Shown: positions 11,701 to 26,700, numbered from the stretch's first letter. The stretch is DNA of 64,000 bases from Bolinopsis microptera (GCF_026151205.1 NC_087079.1:17788945-17852944); one strand, 5' to 3'. Made by a program: numbers and translations. The notes: generated by a model from the letters alone, not told the origin.

Positions 11701-14700
11701 TCCTTCTCTACCCCCGGAGTTTATTCCTCCTCCCACCATCCTCGTGAGGTTCGTACTCGCTACCCCGAAGTTTATTCCTACTCCCACCATCCTCGTGAGG
11801 TTCCTACTCTCTACCCCCGGAGTTTATTCCTCCTCCCACTATCCTCGTGAGGTTCCTACTCTCTACCCCCGGAGTTTATTCCTCCTCCCACCATCCTCGT
11901 GAGGTTCCTACTCCTCCCACCATCCTCGTGAGGTTCCTACTCTCTACCCCGGAGTTTATTCCTCCTCCCACTATCCTCGTGAAGTTCCTACTCTCTACCC
12001 CCGGAGTTTATTCCTCCTCCCACTATCGTCGTGAGGTTCCTACTCTCTACCCCCGGAGTTTATTCCTCCTCCCACCATCCTCGTGAGGTTCCTACTCGCT
12101 ACCCCCGGAGTTTATTACTCCTCCCACCATCCTCGTGAGGTTCCTACTCTCTACCCCCGGAGTTTATTCCTCCTCCCACCATCCTCGCGAGGTTCCTACT
12201 CTCTACCCCCGGAGTTTATTCCTCCTCCCACTATCCTCGTGAGGTTCCTACTCTCTACCCCCGGAGTTTATTCCTCCTCCCACCATCCTCGTGAGGTTCG
12301 TACTCGCTACCCCGAAGTTTATTCCTACTCCCACCATCCTCGTGAGGTTCCTACTCTCTACCCCCGGAGTTTATTCCTCCTCCCACTATCCTCGTGAGGT
12401 TCCTACTCTCTACCCCCGGAGTTTATTCCTCCTCCCACCATCCTCGTGAGGTTCCTACTCGCTACCCCCGGAGTTTATTCCTCCTCCCACCATCCTCGTG
12501 AGGTTCCTACTCTCTACCCCCGGAGTTTATTGCTCCTCCCACCATCCTCGTGAGGTTCCTACTCTCTACCCCCGGAGTTTATTCCTCCTCCCACTATCCT
12601 CGTGAGGTTCCTACTCTCTACCCCCGGAGTTTATTCCTCCTCCCACCATCCTCGTGAGGTTCCTACTCTCTACCCCCGGAGTTTATTACTCCTCCCACCA
12701 TCCTCGTGAGGTTCCTACTCTCTACCCCGGAGTTTATTCCTCCTCCCACCATCCACGTGAGGTTCCTTCTCTCTACCCCCGGAGTTTATTCCTCCTCCCA
12801 TCATCCTCGTGAGGTTCCTTCTCACTACCCCCGGAGTTAATTCCTCCTCTCACTATCCTCGTGAGGTTCCTACTCTCTACCCCCGGAGTTTATTCCTCCT
12901 CCCACTATCCTCGTGAGGTTCCTACTCTCTACCCCCGGAGTTTATTCCTCCTCTCACCATCCTCGTGAGGTTCCTACTCGCTACCCCCGGAGTTTATTCC
13001 TCCTCCCACCATCCTCGTGATGTTCCTACTCTCTACCCCCGGAGTTTATTCCTCCTCCCACCATCCTCGTGAGGTTCCTACTCTCTACCCCCGGAGTTTA
13101 TTCCTCCTCCCACCATCCTCGTGTGGTTCCTACTCTCTACCCCCGGAGTTTATTCCTCCTCCCACTATCCTCGTGAGGTTCCTACTCTCTACCCCCGGAG
13201 TTTATTCCTCCTCCCACCATCCTCGTGAGGTTCCTACTCTCTACCCCCGGAGTTTATTCCTCCTCCCACCATCCTCGTGAGGTTCCTACTCGCTACCCCC
13301 GGAGTTTATTACTCCTCCCATCATCCTCGTGAGGTTCCTTCTCGCTACCCCCGGAGTTTATTCCTCCTCCCACTATCTTCGTGAGGTTCCTACTCTCTAC
13401 CCCGGAGTTTATTCCTCCTCCCACCATCCTCGTGAGGTTCCTACTCTCTACCCCCGGAGTTTATTCCTCCTCCCACCATCCTCGTGAGGTTCCTACTCGC
13501 TACCCCCGGAGTTTATTCCTCTTCCCACCATCCTCGTGAGGTTCCTACTCTCTATCCCCGGAGTTTATTCCTCCTCCCACCATCCTCGTGAGGTTCCTAC
13601 TCACTACCCCCGGAGTTTTTTCCTCCTCCCACCATCCTCGTGAGGTTCCTACTCGCTACCCCCGGAGTTTATTCCTCCCCCCACTATCCTCGTGAGGTTC
13701 CTACTCTCTACCCCGGAGTTTATTCCTCCTCCCACCATCCTCGTGAGGTTCCTACTCTCTACCCCTGGAGTTTATTCCTCCTCCCACCATCCTCGTGAGG
13801 TTCCTACTCGCTACCCCCGGAGTTTATTCCTCCTCCCACCATCCTCGTGAGGTTCCTACTCTCTACCCCCGGAGTTAATTACTCCTCCCACCATCCTCGT
13901 GAGGTTCCTACTCGCTACCCCCGGAGTTTATTCCTCCTCCCACCATCCTCGTGAGGTTCCTACTCTCTACCCCCGGAGTTTATTCCTCCTCCCACCATCC
14001 TCGTGAGGTTCATACTCTCTACCCCTGGAGTTTATTCCTCCTCCCACCATCCTCGTGAGGTTCCTACTCTCTATCCCCGGAGTTTATTCCTCCTCCCACC
14101 ATCCTCGTGAGGTTCCTACTCACTACTCCCGGAGTTTATTCCTCCTCCCACCATCCTCGTGAGGTTCCTACTCGCTACCCCCGGAGTTTATTCCTCTTCC
14201 CACCATCCTCGTGAGGTTCCTACTCTCTATCCCCGGAGTTTATTCCTCCTCCCACCATCCTCGTAAGGTTCCTACTCACTACCCCCGGAGTTTATTCCTC
14301 CTCCCACCATCCTCGTGAGGTTCCTACTCGCTACCCCCGAAGTTTATTACTCCTCCCACCATCCTTGTGAGGTTCCTTCTCACTACCCCCGGAGTTTATT
14401 CCTCCTCCCACTATCCTCGTGAGGTTCCTACTCTCTACCCCCGGAGTTTATTCCTCCTCCCACCATCCTCGTGAGGTTCCTACTCTCTACCCCCGGAGTT
14501 TATTCCTCCTCCCCCCATCCTCGTGAGGTTCCTACTCGCTACCCCCGGAGTTTATTCCTCCTCCCACCATCCTCGTGAGGTTCCTACTCGCTACCCCCGG
14601 AGTTGATTCCTCCTCCCACTATCCTCGTGAGGTTCCTACTCTCTACCCCCGGAGTTTATTACTCCTCCCACCATCCTCGTGAGGTTCCTACTCTCTACCC

Positions 14701-17700
14701 CGGAGTTTATTCCTCCTCCCACCATCCACGTGAGGTTCCTTCTCTACCCCCGGAGTTTATTCCTCCTCCCACCATCCTCGTGAGGTTCGTACTCGCTACC
14801 CCGAAGTTTATTCCTACTCCCACCATCCTCGTGAGGTTCCTACTCGCTACCCCCGGAGTTTATTCCTCCTCCCACTATCCTCGTGAGGTTCCTACTCTCT
14901 ACCCCCGGAGTTTATTCCTCCTCCCACCATCCTCGTGAGGTTCCTACTCCTCCCACCATCCTCGTGAGGTTCCTACTCTCTACCCCGGAGTTTATTCCTC
15001 CTCCCACTATCCTCGTGAAGTTCCTACTCTCTACCCCCGGAGTTTATTCCTCCTCCCACTATCGTCGTGAGGTTCCTACTCTCTACCCCCGGAGTTTATT
15101 CCTCCTCTCACCATCCTCGTGAGGTTCCTACTCGCTACCCCCGGAGTTTATCCTCCTCCCACCATCCTCGTGAGGTTCCTACTCGCTACCCCCCGGAGTT
15201 TATTCCTCCTCCCACCATCCTCGTGAGGTTCCTACTCTCTACCCCGTGAGTTTATTCCTCCTCCCACCATCCTCGTGAGGTTCCTTCTCACTACCCCCGG
15301 AGTTTATTCCTCCTCCCATCATCCTCGTGAGGTTCCTACTCTCTACCCCGGAGTTTATTCCTCCTCCTACCATCCTCGTGATGTTCCTACTCTACCCCCG
15401 GAGTTTATTCCTCCTCCCACCATCCTCGTGAGGTTCCTACTCTATACCCCCGGAGTTTTTTCCCCCTCCCACCATCCTCGTGAGGTTCCTACTCTCTACC
15501 CCCGGAGTTTATTCCTCCTCCCACCATCCTCGTGAGGTTCCTACTCGCTACCCCCGGAGTTTATTACTCCTCCCACCATCCTCGTGAGGTTCCTACTCGC
15601 TACCCCCGGAGTTTATTCCTCCTCCCACCATCCTCGTGAGGTTCCTACTCTCTACCCCCGGAGTTTATTCCTCCTCCCACCATCCTCGTGAGGTTCATAC
15701 TCTCTACCCCTGGAGTTTATTCCTCCTCCTACCATCCTCGTGAGGTTCCTACTCTCTATCCCCGGAGTTTATTCCTCCTCCCACCATCCTCGTGAGGTTC
15801 CTACTCACTACCCCCCGAGTTTATTCCTCCTCCCACCATCCTCGTGGGGTTCCTACTCGCTACCCCCGAAGTTTATTCCTCCTCCCACCATCCTCGTGAG
15901 GTTCCTACTCTCTACCCCCGGAGTTTATTCCTCTTCCCACCATCCTCGTGAGGTTCCTACTCGCTACCCCCGGAGTTTATTCCTCCTCCCACTAACCTCC
16001 TGAGGTTCCTAATCTCTACCCCCGGAGTTTATTCCTCCTCCCACCATCCTCGTGAAGTTCCTACTCTCTACCCCCGGAGTTTATTCCTCCTCCCACCATC
16101 CTCGTGAGGTTCCTACTCTCTACCCTCGGAGTTTATTCCTCCTCCCATCATCCTCGTGAGGTTCCTACTCTCTACCCCCGGAGTTTATTCCTCCTCCCAT
16201 CATCCTCGTGAGGTTCCTTCTCGCTACCCCCGGAGTTTATTCCTCCTCCCACTATCCTCGTGAGGTTCCTACTCTCTACCCCCGGAGTTTATTCCTCCTC
16301 CCATCATCCTCGTGAGGTTCCTTCTCGCTACCCCCCGGAGTTTATTCCTCCTCCCACTATCCTCGTGAGGTTCCTACTCTCTACCCCCGGAGTTTATTCC
16401 TCCTCCCACCATCCTCGTGAGGTTCCTACTCTCTACCCCCGGAGTTTATTCCTCCTCCCACCCTCCTCGTGAGGTTCCTACTCGCTACCCCCGGAGTTTA
16501 TTCCTCCTCCCACCATCCTCGTGAGGTTCCTACTCTCTACCCCCGGAGTTTATTCCTCCTCCCACAATCCTCGTGAGGTTCCTACTCTCTACCCCCGGAG
16601 TTAATTCCTCCTCCCACCATCCTCGTGAGGTTCCTACTCGCTACCCCCGGAGTTTATTCCTCCTCCCACCATCCTCGTGAGGTTCCTACTCTCTATCCCG
16701 GGAGTTTATTCCTCCTCCCACCATCCTTGTGAGGTTCCTTCTCACTACCCCCGGAGTTTATTCCTCCTCCCATCATCCTCGTGAGGTTCCTACTCTCTAC
16801 CCCGGAGTTTATTCTTCCTCCCACCATCCTCGTGATGTTCCTACTCTCTACCCCCGGAGTTTATTCCTCCTCCCACCATCCTCGTGAGGTTCCTACTTGC
16901 TACCCCCGGAGTTTTTTCCCCCTCCCACCATCCTCGTGAGGTTCCTACTCTCTACCCCCGGAGTTTATTCCTCCTCCCACCATCCTCGTGAGGTTCCTTC
17001 TCGCTACCCCCGGAGTTTATTCCTCCTCCCACCATCCTCGTGAGGGTCCTACTCGCTACCCCCGGAGTTTATTCCTCCTCCCACCATCCTCGTGAGGTTC
17101 CTACTCGCTACCCCCGGAGTTTATTTCTCCTCCCACCATCCTCGTGAGGTTCCTACTCGCTACCCCCGGAGTTTATTCCTCTTCCCACCATCCTCGTGAG
17201 GTTCCTACTCTCTACCCCCGGAGTTTATTCCTCCTCCCACCATCCTCGTGAGGTTCCTACTCACTACCCCCGGAGTTTATTCCTCCTCCCATCATCCTCG
17301 TGAGGTTCCTACTCTCTACCCCCGGAGTTTATTCCTCCTCCCACCATCCTCGTGAGGTTCCTACTCGCTACCCCCGGAGTTAATTCCTCCTCCCACCATC
17401 CTCGTGAGGTTCCTACTCTATACCCCCGTAGTTTATTCCTCCTCCCACCATCCTCGTGAGGTTCCTACTCGCTACCCCCGGAGTTAATTCCTCCTCCCAC
17501 CATCCTCGTGAGGTTCCTACTCTATACCCCCGTAGTTTATTCCTCCTCCCACCATCCTCGTGAGGTTCCTACTCGCTACCCCCGGAGTTTATTCCTCCTC
17601 CCACCATCCTCGTGAGGTTCCTACTCGCTACCCCCGGAGTTTATTCCTCTTCCCACCATCCTCGTGAGGTTCCTACTCTCTACCCCCGGAGTTTATTCCT

Positions 17701-20700
17701 CCTCCCACCATCCTCGTGAGGTTCCTACTCACTACCCCCGGAGTTTATTCCTCCTCCCATCATCCTCGTGAGGTTCCTACTCTCTACCCCCGGAGTTTAT
17801 TCCTCCTCCCACCATCCTCGTGAGGTTCCTACTCGCTACCCCCGGAGTTTATTCCTCCTCCCACCATCCTCGTGAGGTTCCTACTCTATACCCCCGTAGT
17901 TTATTCCTCCTCCCACCATCCTCGTGAGGTTTCTACTCGCTACCCCCGGAGTTTATTCCTCCTCCCACCATCCTCGTGAGGTTCCTACTCTCTACCCCCG
18001 GAGTTTATTCCTCCTCCCACCATCCTCGTGAGGTTCCTACTCTCTACCCCCGGAGTTTATTCCTCCTCCCACCATCCTCGTGAGGTTCCTACTCTCTACC
18101 CCCGGAGTTTATTCCTCCTCCCACCATCCTCGTGAGGTTCCTACTCTCTACCCCCGGAGTTTATTCCTCCTCCCACCATCCTCGTGAGGTTCCTACTCTC
18201 TACCCCCGGAGTTTATTCCTCCTCCCACCATCCTCGTGAGGTTCCTACTCTCTACCCCCGGAGTTTATTCCTCCTCCCACCATCCTCGTGAGAGTGTCTG
18301 AGGAGGGTTAATATCCGGAAATGTCAGGTTCTCTAAATTAATTAGGAAATTTGTCTAACTCCCTGAGATTACATTGTTGTACAGGCAGATTAAGAGTTAC
18401 ACGGATCATTATGCCAAACAGTAAGATTCATACACACTCGTGTTTAGATTTTACACCCGGGAGAAACTTTACAAACTTCCGGGATACTCACGTTTGACGG
18501 AGGAAGATACCGACCAATCACTGTCCGTATCCGGAAACAAACAATTTATGCGCATCTTTTGCATTTAATTATCGGCCTGGAAAGCTGATCCAGAATTAGA
18601 GTAATAGGTTGTCACGTGACTGTCACGTGTTTTATGTAAGGGAGACTGGGAACTGGCAAGTTGTTCTCGCTGTGTGCTTACATCTCTGTTGTTTCTCTTG
18701 TTTGTGGTGTTGCAGCTACACATGTTAGTTACTGAAGATGATATCACGTGTTATGTTAGTGATAGTTATCAGTAGAGTCTTCTATGGGATTTGAGGGTAA
18801 AACCGCCCGGTTCCAACAGATCCAGAGGTTATCTTATGTTGGTAATGAGTGTAGCTCCTAAGAAGCAGTGTGATCACAGTCAGTGGGTAACAGCTCTGTT
18901 TAACGAGGTTACAGAAATGTCTTGTTCCGACTCGGAAACTGTTCAGTCCCCAGGCTTCGTTGGGACTTCTCCAGATCAACTCATCTCAACGTCTCCAGAC
19001 CAACTCATCTCAACGTCTCCTGATCAACTCATCTCAACGTCTCCAGATCAACTCATCTCAACGTCTCCAGATCAACTCATCTCAACGTCTCCTGAATTTC
19101 TTAGCAGTCCTCCTGAGTTCCTTATGAGTCCCCCTGACAGCTCCTTTAATTGGTCTGACAGTGTGGGTCAGTGCAAGGAGATATTAACAACCTCCTCTCC
19201 TCCCTCCTCCTTCAAAGATCATAGCATCTCGAGTGGAGAGTTTATAATGAACAGTAGCAGTGATGCTATGATCAGTAACAGTAACAGTAAGAGTGACGAG
19301 GAGATGGAAACAGTCTCCAGTCTGGTAGCGTCTCAACCCAACTCTGAAACAATCCCCAATAATATCCAGAACATATCACCAGACTCTTGTGAGTTCTGTG
19401 ACACAGACGAGCTCTTCAGCGATGACACCTCCCAACCAGAGTCTTATTTCCATGGTTACAGCGACTCTTCCCCTGAACTAGAACAGTTAACATCCCCCTC
19501 ACTCTCCTGTCTCTTCCCCTCCGACATTACCCGCTCTTTACCCGACATCAGGGTCCTAGAGTCACGTGATACCAGAATGTTTGGGTCACGTGAGAGGCTG
19601 GCTAGAGGTCTGCTCGTCAGGAAGGTGGTCAGGTCTCTGAGCTACAGAGTGGCTTGTTCTACTGACTCACTTCACCTCTGGTCGTGCTCCAACTCGTCCG
19701 GTAACCATCTTCACGGTTGTATCTCCACTGGTAACGTTTCTGACGAAGTATTCTTATCAGACCAGAGTAGTTGCTACGAGGAGCTGATGAAGCCTGATTT
19801 CTCTGCTGCTAGGAGAAATAAAGAGTTGTCGGAGCTGATGAAGCCTGATTTCTCTGCTGCTAGGATAAGTAAAGAGTTGCCGGAGGCCCGGTTTGCACTC
19901 ACTAGATCTCTCCGTCAATCCTTCTTGTCACACCGGGGTGGTGTGTCCAGCGAGTGGAGTGCTTCCAGTGGCTCAGAGGGGTTTGATAACGGGTATCGTA
20001 ACCTCAACGGTGATCTTGCTTTAGACCACTATAATGACCTTTACTCTGATCATGATAACCTTGCCTCAGACCACGGCAATCATGACTCAGACTTCGATGA
20101 TAATCCAAATTCAGACTGTAATGAAGACTCTTCAAGTAGACCTCGTAGTCCCGAACAAAAGCCCTCCCAGTCGGTACCATGTTCTCATCAACATTGCACG
20201 TGCAAAACCACCGCCGCATGCAGCACGTGCAGAACCACCGCCACATGCAGCACGTGCAAAACCACCGCCACATGCAGCACGTGCAACAACCCAGTAGTCT
20301 CTGAAGAGAAGATCTCGTCGCGGAGTCGTAGTAATAGCTACAACAGTGCTTGTGGGGAGGATGAGAACAGATATATTTACCCTAAAATCCTTATCAGTAG
20401 AGACTTTCAGCTTCCAGTTAACTTCCTGACAACCAGGCCGGCAAAGGTTAGTCTTCGTTTAGTGACGTCATATCACGTGTATACACGTAATGCCCCGAAT
20501 TTAATTATATGAAGACGTGTTTTATCAAAGTCACCAATTGCCCTGTCTGGCAGTATCCAATCATTTGGCCTTCCCGACTATGAAATCTGTTAAAACCCTG
20601 CAGCTAATATTATGTAAAAACCCATTACAGTCTTTAAAGTTATTTAAGAACTATGCGAGTGTCCAATTAACCATGCTTGCTATTTATAACTCTACTATTG

Positions 20701-23700
20701 CTAAGTAAGCTTGTGATAAATAATAATATTTTACATGATTAGCTCGCCTTGCTGCTGTTACAGACAGCTTCACGCTCTGGTTGACATTACTTAATCAGTT
20801 GTTGACATTACTTAATCAGTTGCCGATATACAATATCTCGTATCTCTGAACATTTTGCGTTGTTTACAACTTTTACAAGAATAGTTTAGGGTTCCGCTGC
20901 TAATTGTTCACAAATTAGGTGTTCACAGTCCTATTCTCAAAATTAAATAATTAGTTTAAAATAGGTGGTGATTAGTTAAGTCAGTTAACTCTTACATCTT
21001 CACTCTCATCACAGTCGACTAGTTAACTCTTACATCTTCACTCTCATCACAGTCGACTAGTTAACCCTTACATCTTCACTCTCATCACAGTCGACTAGTT
21101 AACCCTTAGTAGTACCCTAGTACACCCAATTATTATCGGAGCGGGGTGATGGAAATAATAGGGTCCTTACTTCCTGGCTACCTGGTCCTTCATTAACCCT
21201 TAGTACCCTAGTAATGGAAATAATATTACACTAAATAACTGGTTCCTTCCTTCCTGGCTACCTACCTTCATTATACCTACTCAGTCTGAGGAGGGCACAG
21301 ATTTAGTTGATTCGTCTTATAATTATCATCGCAGTCGCTTTATGTCGGATTATCCTTCTGTTTGATGTCGGATCTTTTATTTTATTCTTCACATAATAAC
21401 CCTTCTTAGTGCCCACTCTCGAAACATGGCAGCCTCTTATCACGTGATTTGATGTCCCTACAACTCAGTCAACATCTGCAGTCTGTTAAAACACACAGTG
21501 ACATTAAAAGTGGAGCAGAGGTAACATCCATGACATCAAAGAGCAGCACCATGGCAACGAAGAGCAGCACCATGGCAACGAAGAGCAGCACCATGGCAAC
21601 GAAGAACAGCACCATGACAACGAAGAGCAGCTCTATGGCATCAAAGAGCAGCTCTATGGCAACGAAGAGCAGCACCATGGCAACGAAGAACAGCACCATG
21701 GCAATGAAGAACAGCACCATGGCAACGAAGAACAGCACCATGGCAACGAAGAGCAGCACCATGACAACGAAGAGCAGCACCATGACAACTATGGGAGATT
21801 TTATGACAACTAGCAGTAGCAGTGACCAAAGTGTAGCTACTAACTCTGCAGCTAACTCTAAGATGAGGCAGAACTCTGCAGCTACTAAAACCTCTACTAA
21901 AAGAGCAGTCTCCAGCACGAAACAGACTAGACAGACATCTTCCTCTGCTGAGTCAGTTGCTTCATTAGAGAAGGTACGATCTGTTTGTTGGTTCTACTGA
22001 GGGTGCTGCTGGGATGTGAGTAGGTTGTAGGTGGAGGGTTCTCAGTTAGTGGAGTTAGGAGGGTTTATTACCTCCTAAATAAGGAGTCCTTATTCATCGT
22101 GAAGTTAGTTTTGGGCGGTTTGGAAGTGTTGCCAAGGTTTCAAAGCTATAATTTAGTTAAAAGCTTTTCTTCGTACTCGCCTATCCTGTAATGAGGATAC
22201 TGCCGCAATAACTTGTCCTTTTTAGGACGTATAGTCCCAATAGTATTACAAGTATTATCATTATAGTTTTGGTAGTGAAATTTTAAAAAATTATAAAAAG
22301 ATATTAATAGTTTTGAAATTAACAGTTTATTGTTATTGCAGGATCTGCAGAGTGAGTTACGTACGATAGGAGAGGACATTACCAGTGTAGAACAGTTCGC
22401 AGGGAAGCTAGATCAGATAATGCCAGGACAAACCCACAACTCTCAGAACTTACGGGACAACTTCAACAAGTTAGTACAGAGTCAAACTTAGCTTAGAGAC
22501 AACTTCAGCAATTTAGTCACGAACTAGTGCTACTGTTGATTCAGCATCTTTTTTATTATAATGTTAAACCTTAGTCTCACTGATATTTACGCTCCCTTTT
22601 ATTTGTATGAGTATTTTAATTGCAGAGGGCATTTGGGGTAACCAAAGGGTCAAATTTAATCATAAAATCAGTGATGGTTTCTGTAAATTGTGCGTGCACA
22701 CTACACACTACACACTACACACTGTCTGTATAGCTATAATCTATAAGTTGTCTACATGATGTCTGTCTGCTGTCTGTCTGCTGTCTACATGCTAGGATGT
22801 GTTCGCTTAAAAGTCTCCCTCTCGCACAATACGCATTATATTAGAGCATCCCTCATATTGTACAGTCACACTATTTTCTAAGTGACCACGTGTATGTAAC
22901 TACTATTTACATTTTCCTACACGCTTGTTTTGTAAACAATTAAGTAACTTGTTTTGAAGTAGTTAGCTGATACGATCCTTGTTGATTGACTATAACACTT
23001 GCTTGTAAAGTGAACTTTTCTCTTTTCTTACTTCAACATCAAGTAAGCTTATTCACATTCAGAGAGTATCAATCTGTTGTTTCAATGTATTATGTGTATA
23101 TATGTGTTTCAATGTATTATGTGTATATATATGTATATATATATAACAATGGATTGTTTAATAAATAAACCAGAACTACTTGTGTTATGCAGTAAGCCGT
23201 CCAAACTGTCTGCTTGTTGTGAGACCGCCAATGACTTGTTCGTAAAAGTTACAGGTTTGCGTCCGGGACTCTACGACGCGAGACCCGCCGTAGAGTCTCA
23301 CGCCGTAGAGTCCGGACCCCGTACAACTCCCCAATATTATCAAGCAACATACTTCAGTTTATCAGCCCGTGTGGGTGAGAAGTCAAACTATTTGGAGGTG
23401 GAGAGTAACAAATTCCTCAAGTTCCGTCAGGACTACAATGAGCTAGGTGAGCTGAATATCACGTGTTATCGCGCGTTACCACGTGTTATCGCGCGTTACC
23501 ACGTGTTATCGCGCGTTACCACGTGTTATTGCGCGTTAGCACGTGTTATCGCGCGTTACCACGTGTTATTGTGGGTTAGCACGTTTTAATGCGAGTTATA
23601 ACGTGTTATTGCGGGTTAGCACGTTTTATCGCGGGACAATGTTTAACGTGTATATATAAAAAGACACGGAAGAAAATTATCCTTCACCTTTTGTTAGAGT

Positions 23701-26700
23701 GATAACATGTGCAAGTATAAATGGTGTTCTAACATTTACAACTCACAGGGGCATGGCTACAGACAGCTCTAAATGACGGGCCCAGTGAAGAAAGTAACAC
23801 AGCAGACTCTTTAGGAAGCTTACAACGCTCCCAGAACATCTACAACACGTTAGTATTGTACTTAGAGATCACTCCTTTTTTAATGAAGAATGTTATCAAT
23901 TTTGGGGTTTCAACAGTTCGGTTGCGTTATGAGACCACGTGACTAATGACTATACTATTGACTGCCTATATATATAAGTATATACTATATTACGTGACAG
24001 GTACAAGACTAGAGTAGACGAGCTGAGCGTGTTAAAACTGAAACTAGACAATGTTATAGCGTACGGAAGAGACCTACTGATACATCTCTCTCCCTCTGCT
24101 GCAAAACAACTCACGTGAGTATACAGTAAACTGACGTCATCAGATATCACGTGACGTCATCAGATATCACGTGACGTCATCAAATATCACGGGTTTCTAC
24201 TGTTTGGTTGTGTTGCTTATACGTCACGTGACAAATAAGCTAATAAGATATTTTTACAGGAGTGATCTGACAATACTACACACGTTGTGGGAAAAGCTAG
24301 ACGAGGAAGTGAGAAGTAGATACAGTGAAGTTAACATAGCATTAGAGGGACTCCTCAACCTGCAGGACCACACTAACACTATCACAACCTGGTTAGAAGG
24401 GTTGAGTAGAAGAGAGAGTACACACCAACCTGAGGGAGGGGACCAGTACACTAGACATGTGCAACTCTACCATGGTTACATCGACCAGCTTAACACTCAG
24501 GTATATCACAATTGTGTGGTTATGTCTTGTTATGGTTATGTGTTGTTACAGAAACGTGTTGCTATGGTTGTATGTTTTTACAGAAACGTGTTGTTAAGGT
24601 AACGTGTTGCTATGGTTATGTGTTTTTACACAAACGTGTTGTTAAGGTAACGTGTTGTTAAGGTAACGTGTTGTTAAGGTAACGTGTTGTTAAGGTAACG
24701 TGTTGTTAACCTCCCTTTTCTCCAGTCAGCGGAAATACAGTCTACTCGACAACTCTCTCACCAGTTGATGGGATCACTAGATTCTAGTTACGAGCAGTTC
24801 ATTTCCTGCCAGTTTGAGACTTGTAACGGTCGATGGGTTCAGCTCTCTGATAAGGTAACTCTATGTCACGTGACATTCATTATCGCGTGACGTCATTTAA
24901 TATTCACTGTCACGTGACGTGACTAGAAGCTAACTCAGGGCTACTCATCTTGAAGTCTTATTAATATTATCATGTTTGACTACTAGAAATATTGGATAAT
25001 AAATAGTACGTTAACTTTAATTGCACTTCAGATCACACGTAAATCAGAGCGATGTCGCCACTTGCAAGACCTTCAAGCGTCACTTCGTGGTCACGAGGTC
25101 ATGATGTCACAGTTTGACACTATGCTGAAGGAGCTGGAGTTATTGTTGCGTAGTGAAGGCTATGATAAGAGTTTTATAACCGGGTTACCAGGACTACACG
25201 ACCAGATCACCGCCTCCCTACAGCTGGTTAGTTTTACATTGAGCCTCCTTACAGCTGGTTAGTTTTACATTGAGCCTCCCTACAGCTGGTTAGTTTTACA
25301 TTGAGCCTCCCTACAGCTGGTTAGTTTTACATTGAGCCTCCCTACAGCTGGTTAGTTTTACATTGAGCCTCCCTACAGCTGGTTAGTTTTACATTGAGCC
25401 TCCCTACAGCTGGTTAGTTTTACATTGAGCCTCCCTACAGCTGGTAAGTTTTACATTGAGCCTCCCTACAATTGGTTAGTTTTACATTGAGCCTCCCTAC
25501 AATTGGTTAGTTTTACATTGAGCCTCCCTACAGCTGGTAAGTTTTACATTGAGCCTCCCTACAGCTGGTTAGTTTTACATTGAGCCTCCCTACAGCTGGT
25601 TAGTTTTACATTGAGCCTCCCTACAGCTGGTTAGTTTTACATTGAGCCTCCCTACAGCTGGTTAGTTTTACATTGAGCCTCCCTACAGCTGGTTAGTTTT
25701 ACATTGAGCCTCCCTACAGCTGGTTAGTTTTACATTGAGCCTCCCTACAGCTGGTTAGTTTTACATTGAGCCTCCCTACAGCTGGTTAGTTTTACATTGA
25801 GCCTCCCTACAGCTGGTTAGTTTTACATTGAGCCTCCCTACAGCTGGTAAGTTTTACATTGAGCCTCCCTACAATTGGTTAGTTTTACATTGAGCCTCCC
25901 TACAATTGGTTAGTTTTACATTGAGCCTCCCTACAGCTGGTTAGTTTTACATTGAGCCTCCCTACAATTGGTTAGTTTTACATTGAGCCTCCCTACAGCT
26001 GGTAAGTTTTACATTGAGCCTCCCTACAGCTGGTTAGTTTTACATTGAGCCTCCCTACAGCTGGTTAGTTTTACATTGAGCCTCCCTACAGCTGGTAAGT
26101 TTTACATTGAGCCTCCCTACAGCTGGTTAGTTTTACATTGAGCCTCCCTACAGCTGGTTAGTTTTACATTGAGCCTCCCTACAGCTGGTTAGTTTTACAT
26201 TGAGCCTCCCTACAGCTGGTTAGTTTTACATTGAGCCTCCCTACAGCTGGTTAGTTTTACATTGAGCCTCCCTACAGCTGGTTAGTTTTACATTGAGCCT
26301 CCCTACAGCTGGTTAGTTTTACATTGAGCCTCCCTACAGCTGGTTAGTTTTACATTGAGCCTCCCTACAGCTGGTTAGTTTTACATTGAGCCTCCCTACA
26401 GCTGGTAAGTTTTACATTGAGCCTCCCTACAATTGGTTAGTTTTACATTGAGCCTCCCTACAATTGGTTAGTTTTACATTGAGCCTCCCTACAGCTGGTT
26501 AGTTTTACATTGAGCCTCCCTACAGCTGGTTAGTTTTACATTGAGCCTCCCTACAGCTGGTAAGTTTTACATTGAGCCTCCCTACAGCTGGTTAGTTTTA
26601 CATTGAGCCTCCCTACAGCTGGTTAGTTTTACATTGAGCCTCCCTACAGCTGGTTAGTTTTACATTGAGCCTCCCTACAGCTGGTTAGTTTTACATTGAG

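Noticed and set aside
7605..16472. Many open frames of 60-111 codons (MRFLLSTPGVYSSSHHPREV type)
   Set aside because: They are the three frames of the 52-nt minisatellite, interrupted wherever a unit has an indel; the same peptides appear in all frames and end at random.
18700..18720. Splice acceptor TTTGTGGTGTTGCAG as start of the large exon
   Set aside because: The mirror position in the right arm reads GTTGCAAACGC, without AG, and the frame following it meets stops before the coding frame.
20004..20297. Cys/Trp-rich minus-strand frame (MWRWFCTCC) and Pro/His/Ala plus-strand frame
   Set aside because: Both are alternative frames of the 27-nt coding repeat inside the large spectrin exon.
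21469..21918. Minus-strand hydrophobic frame (LLFVAMVLLFVAMV), seemingly a membrane protein
   Set aside because: It is the antisense of the KSSTMAT coding repeat; splice borders and the spectrin reading frame support the plus strand.
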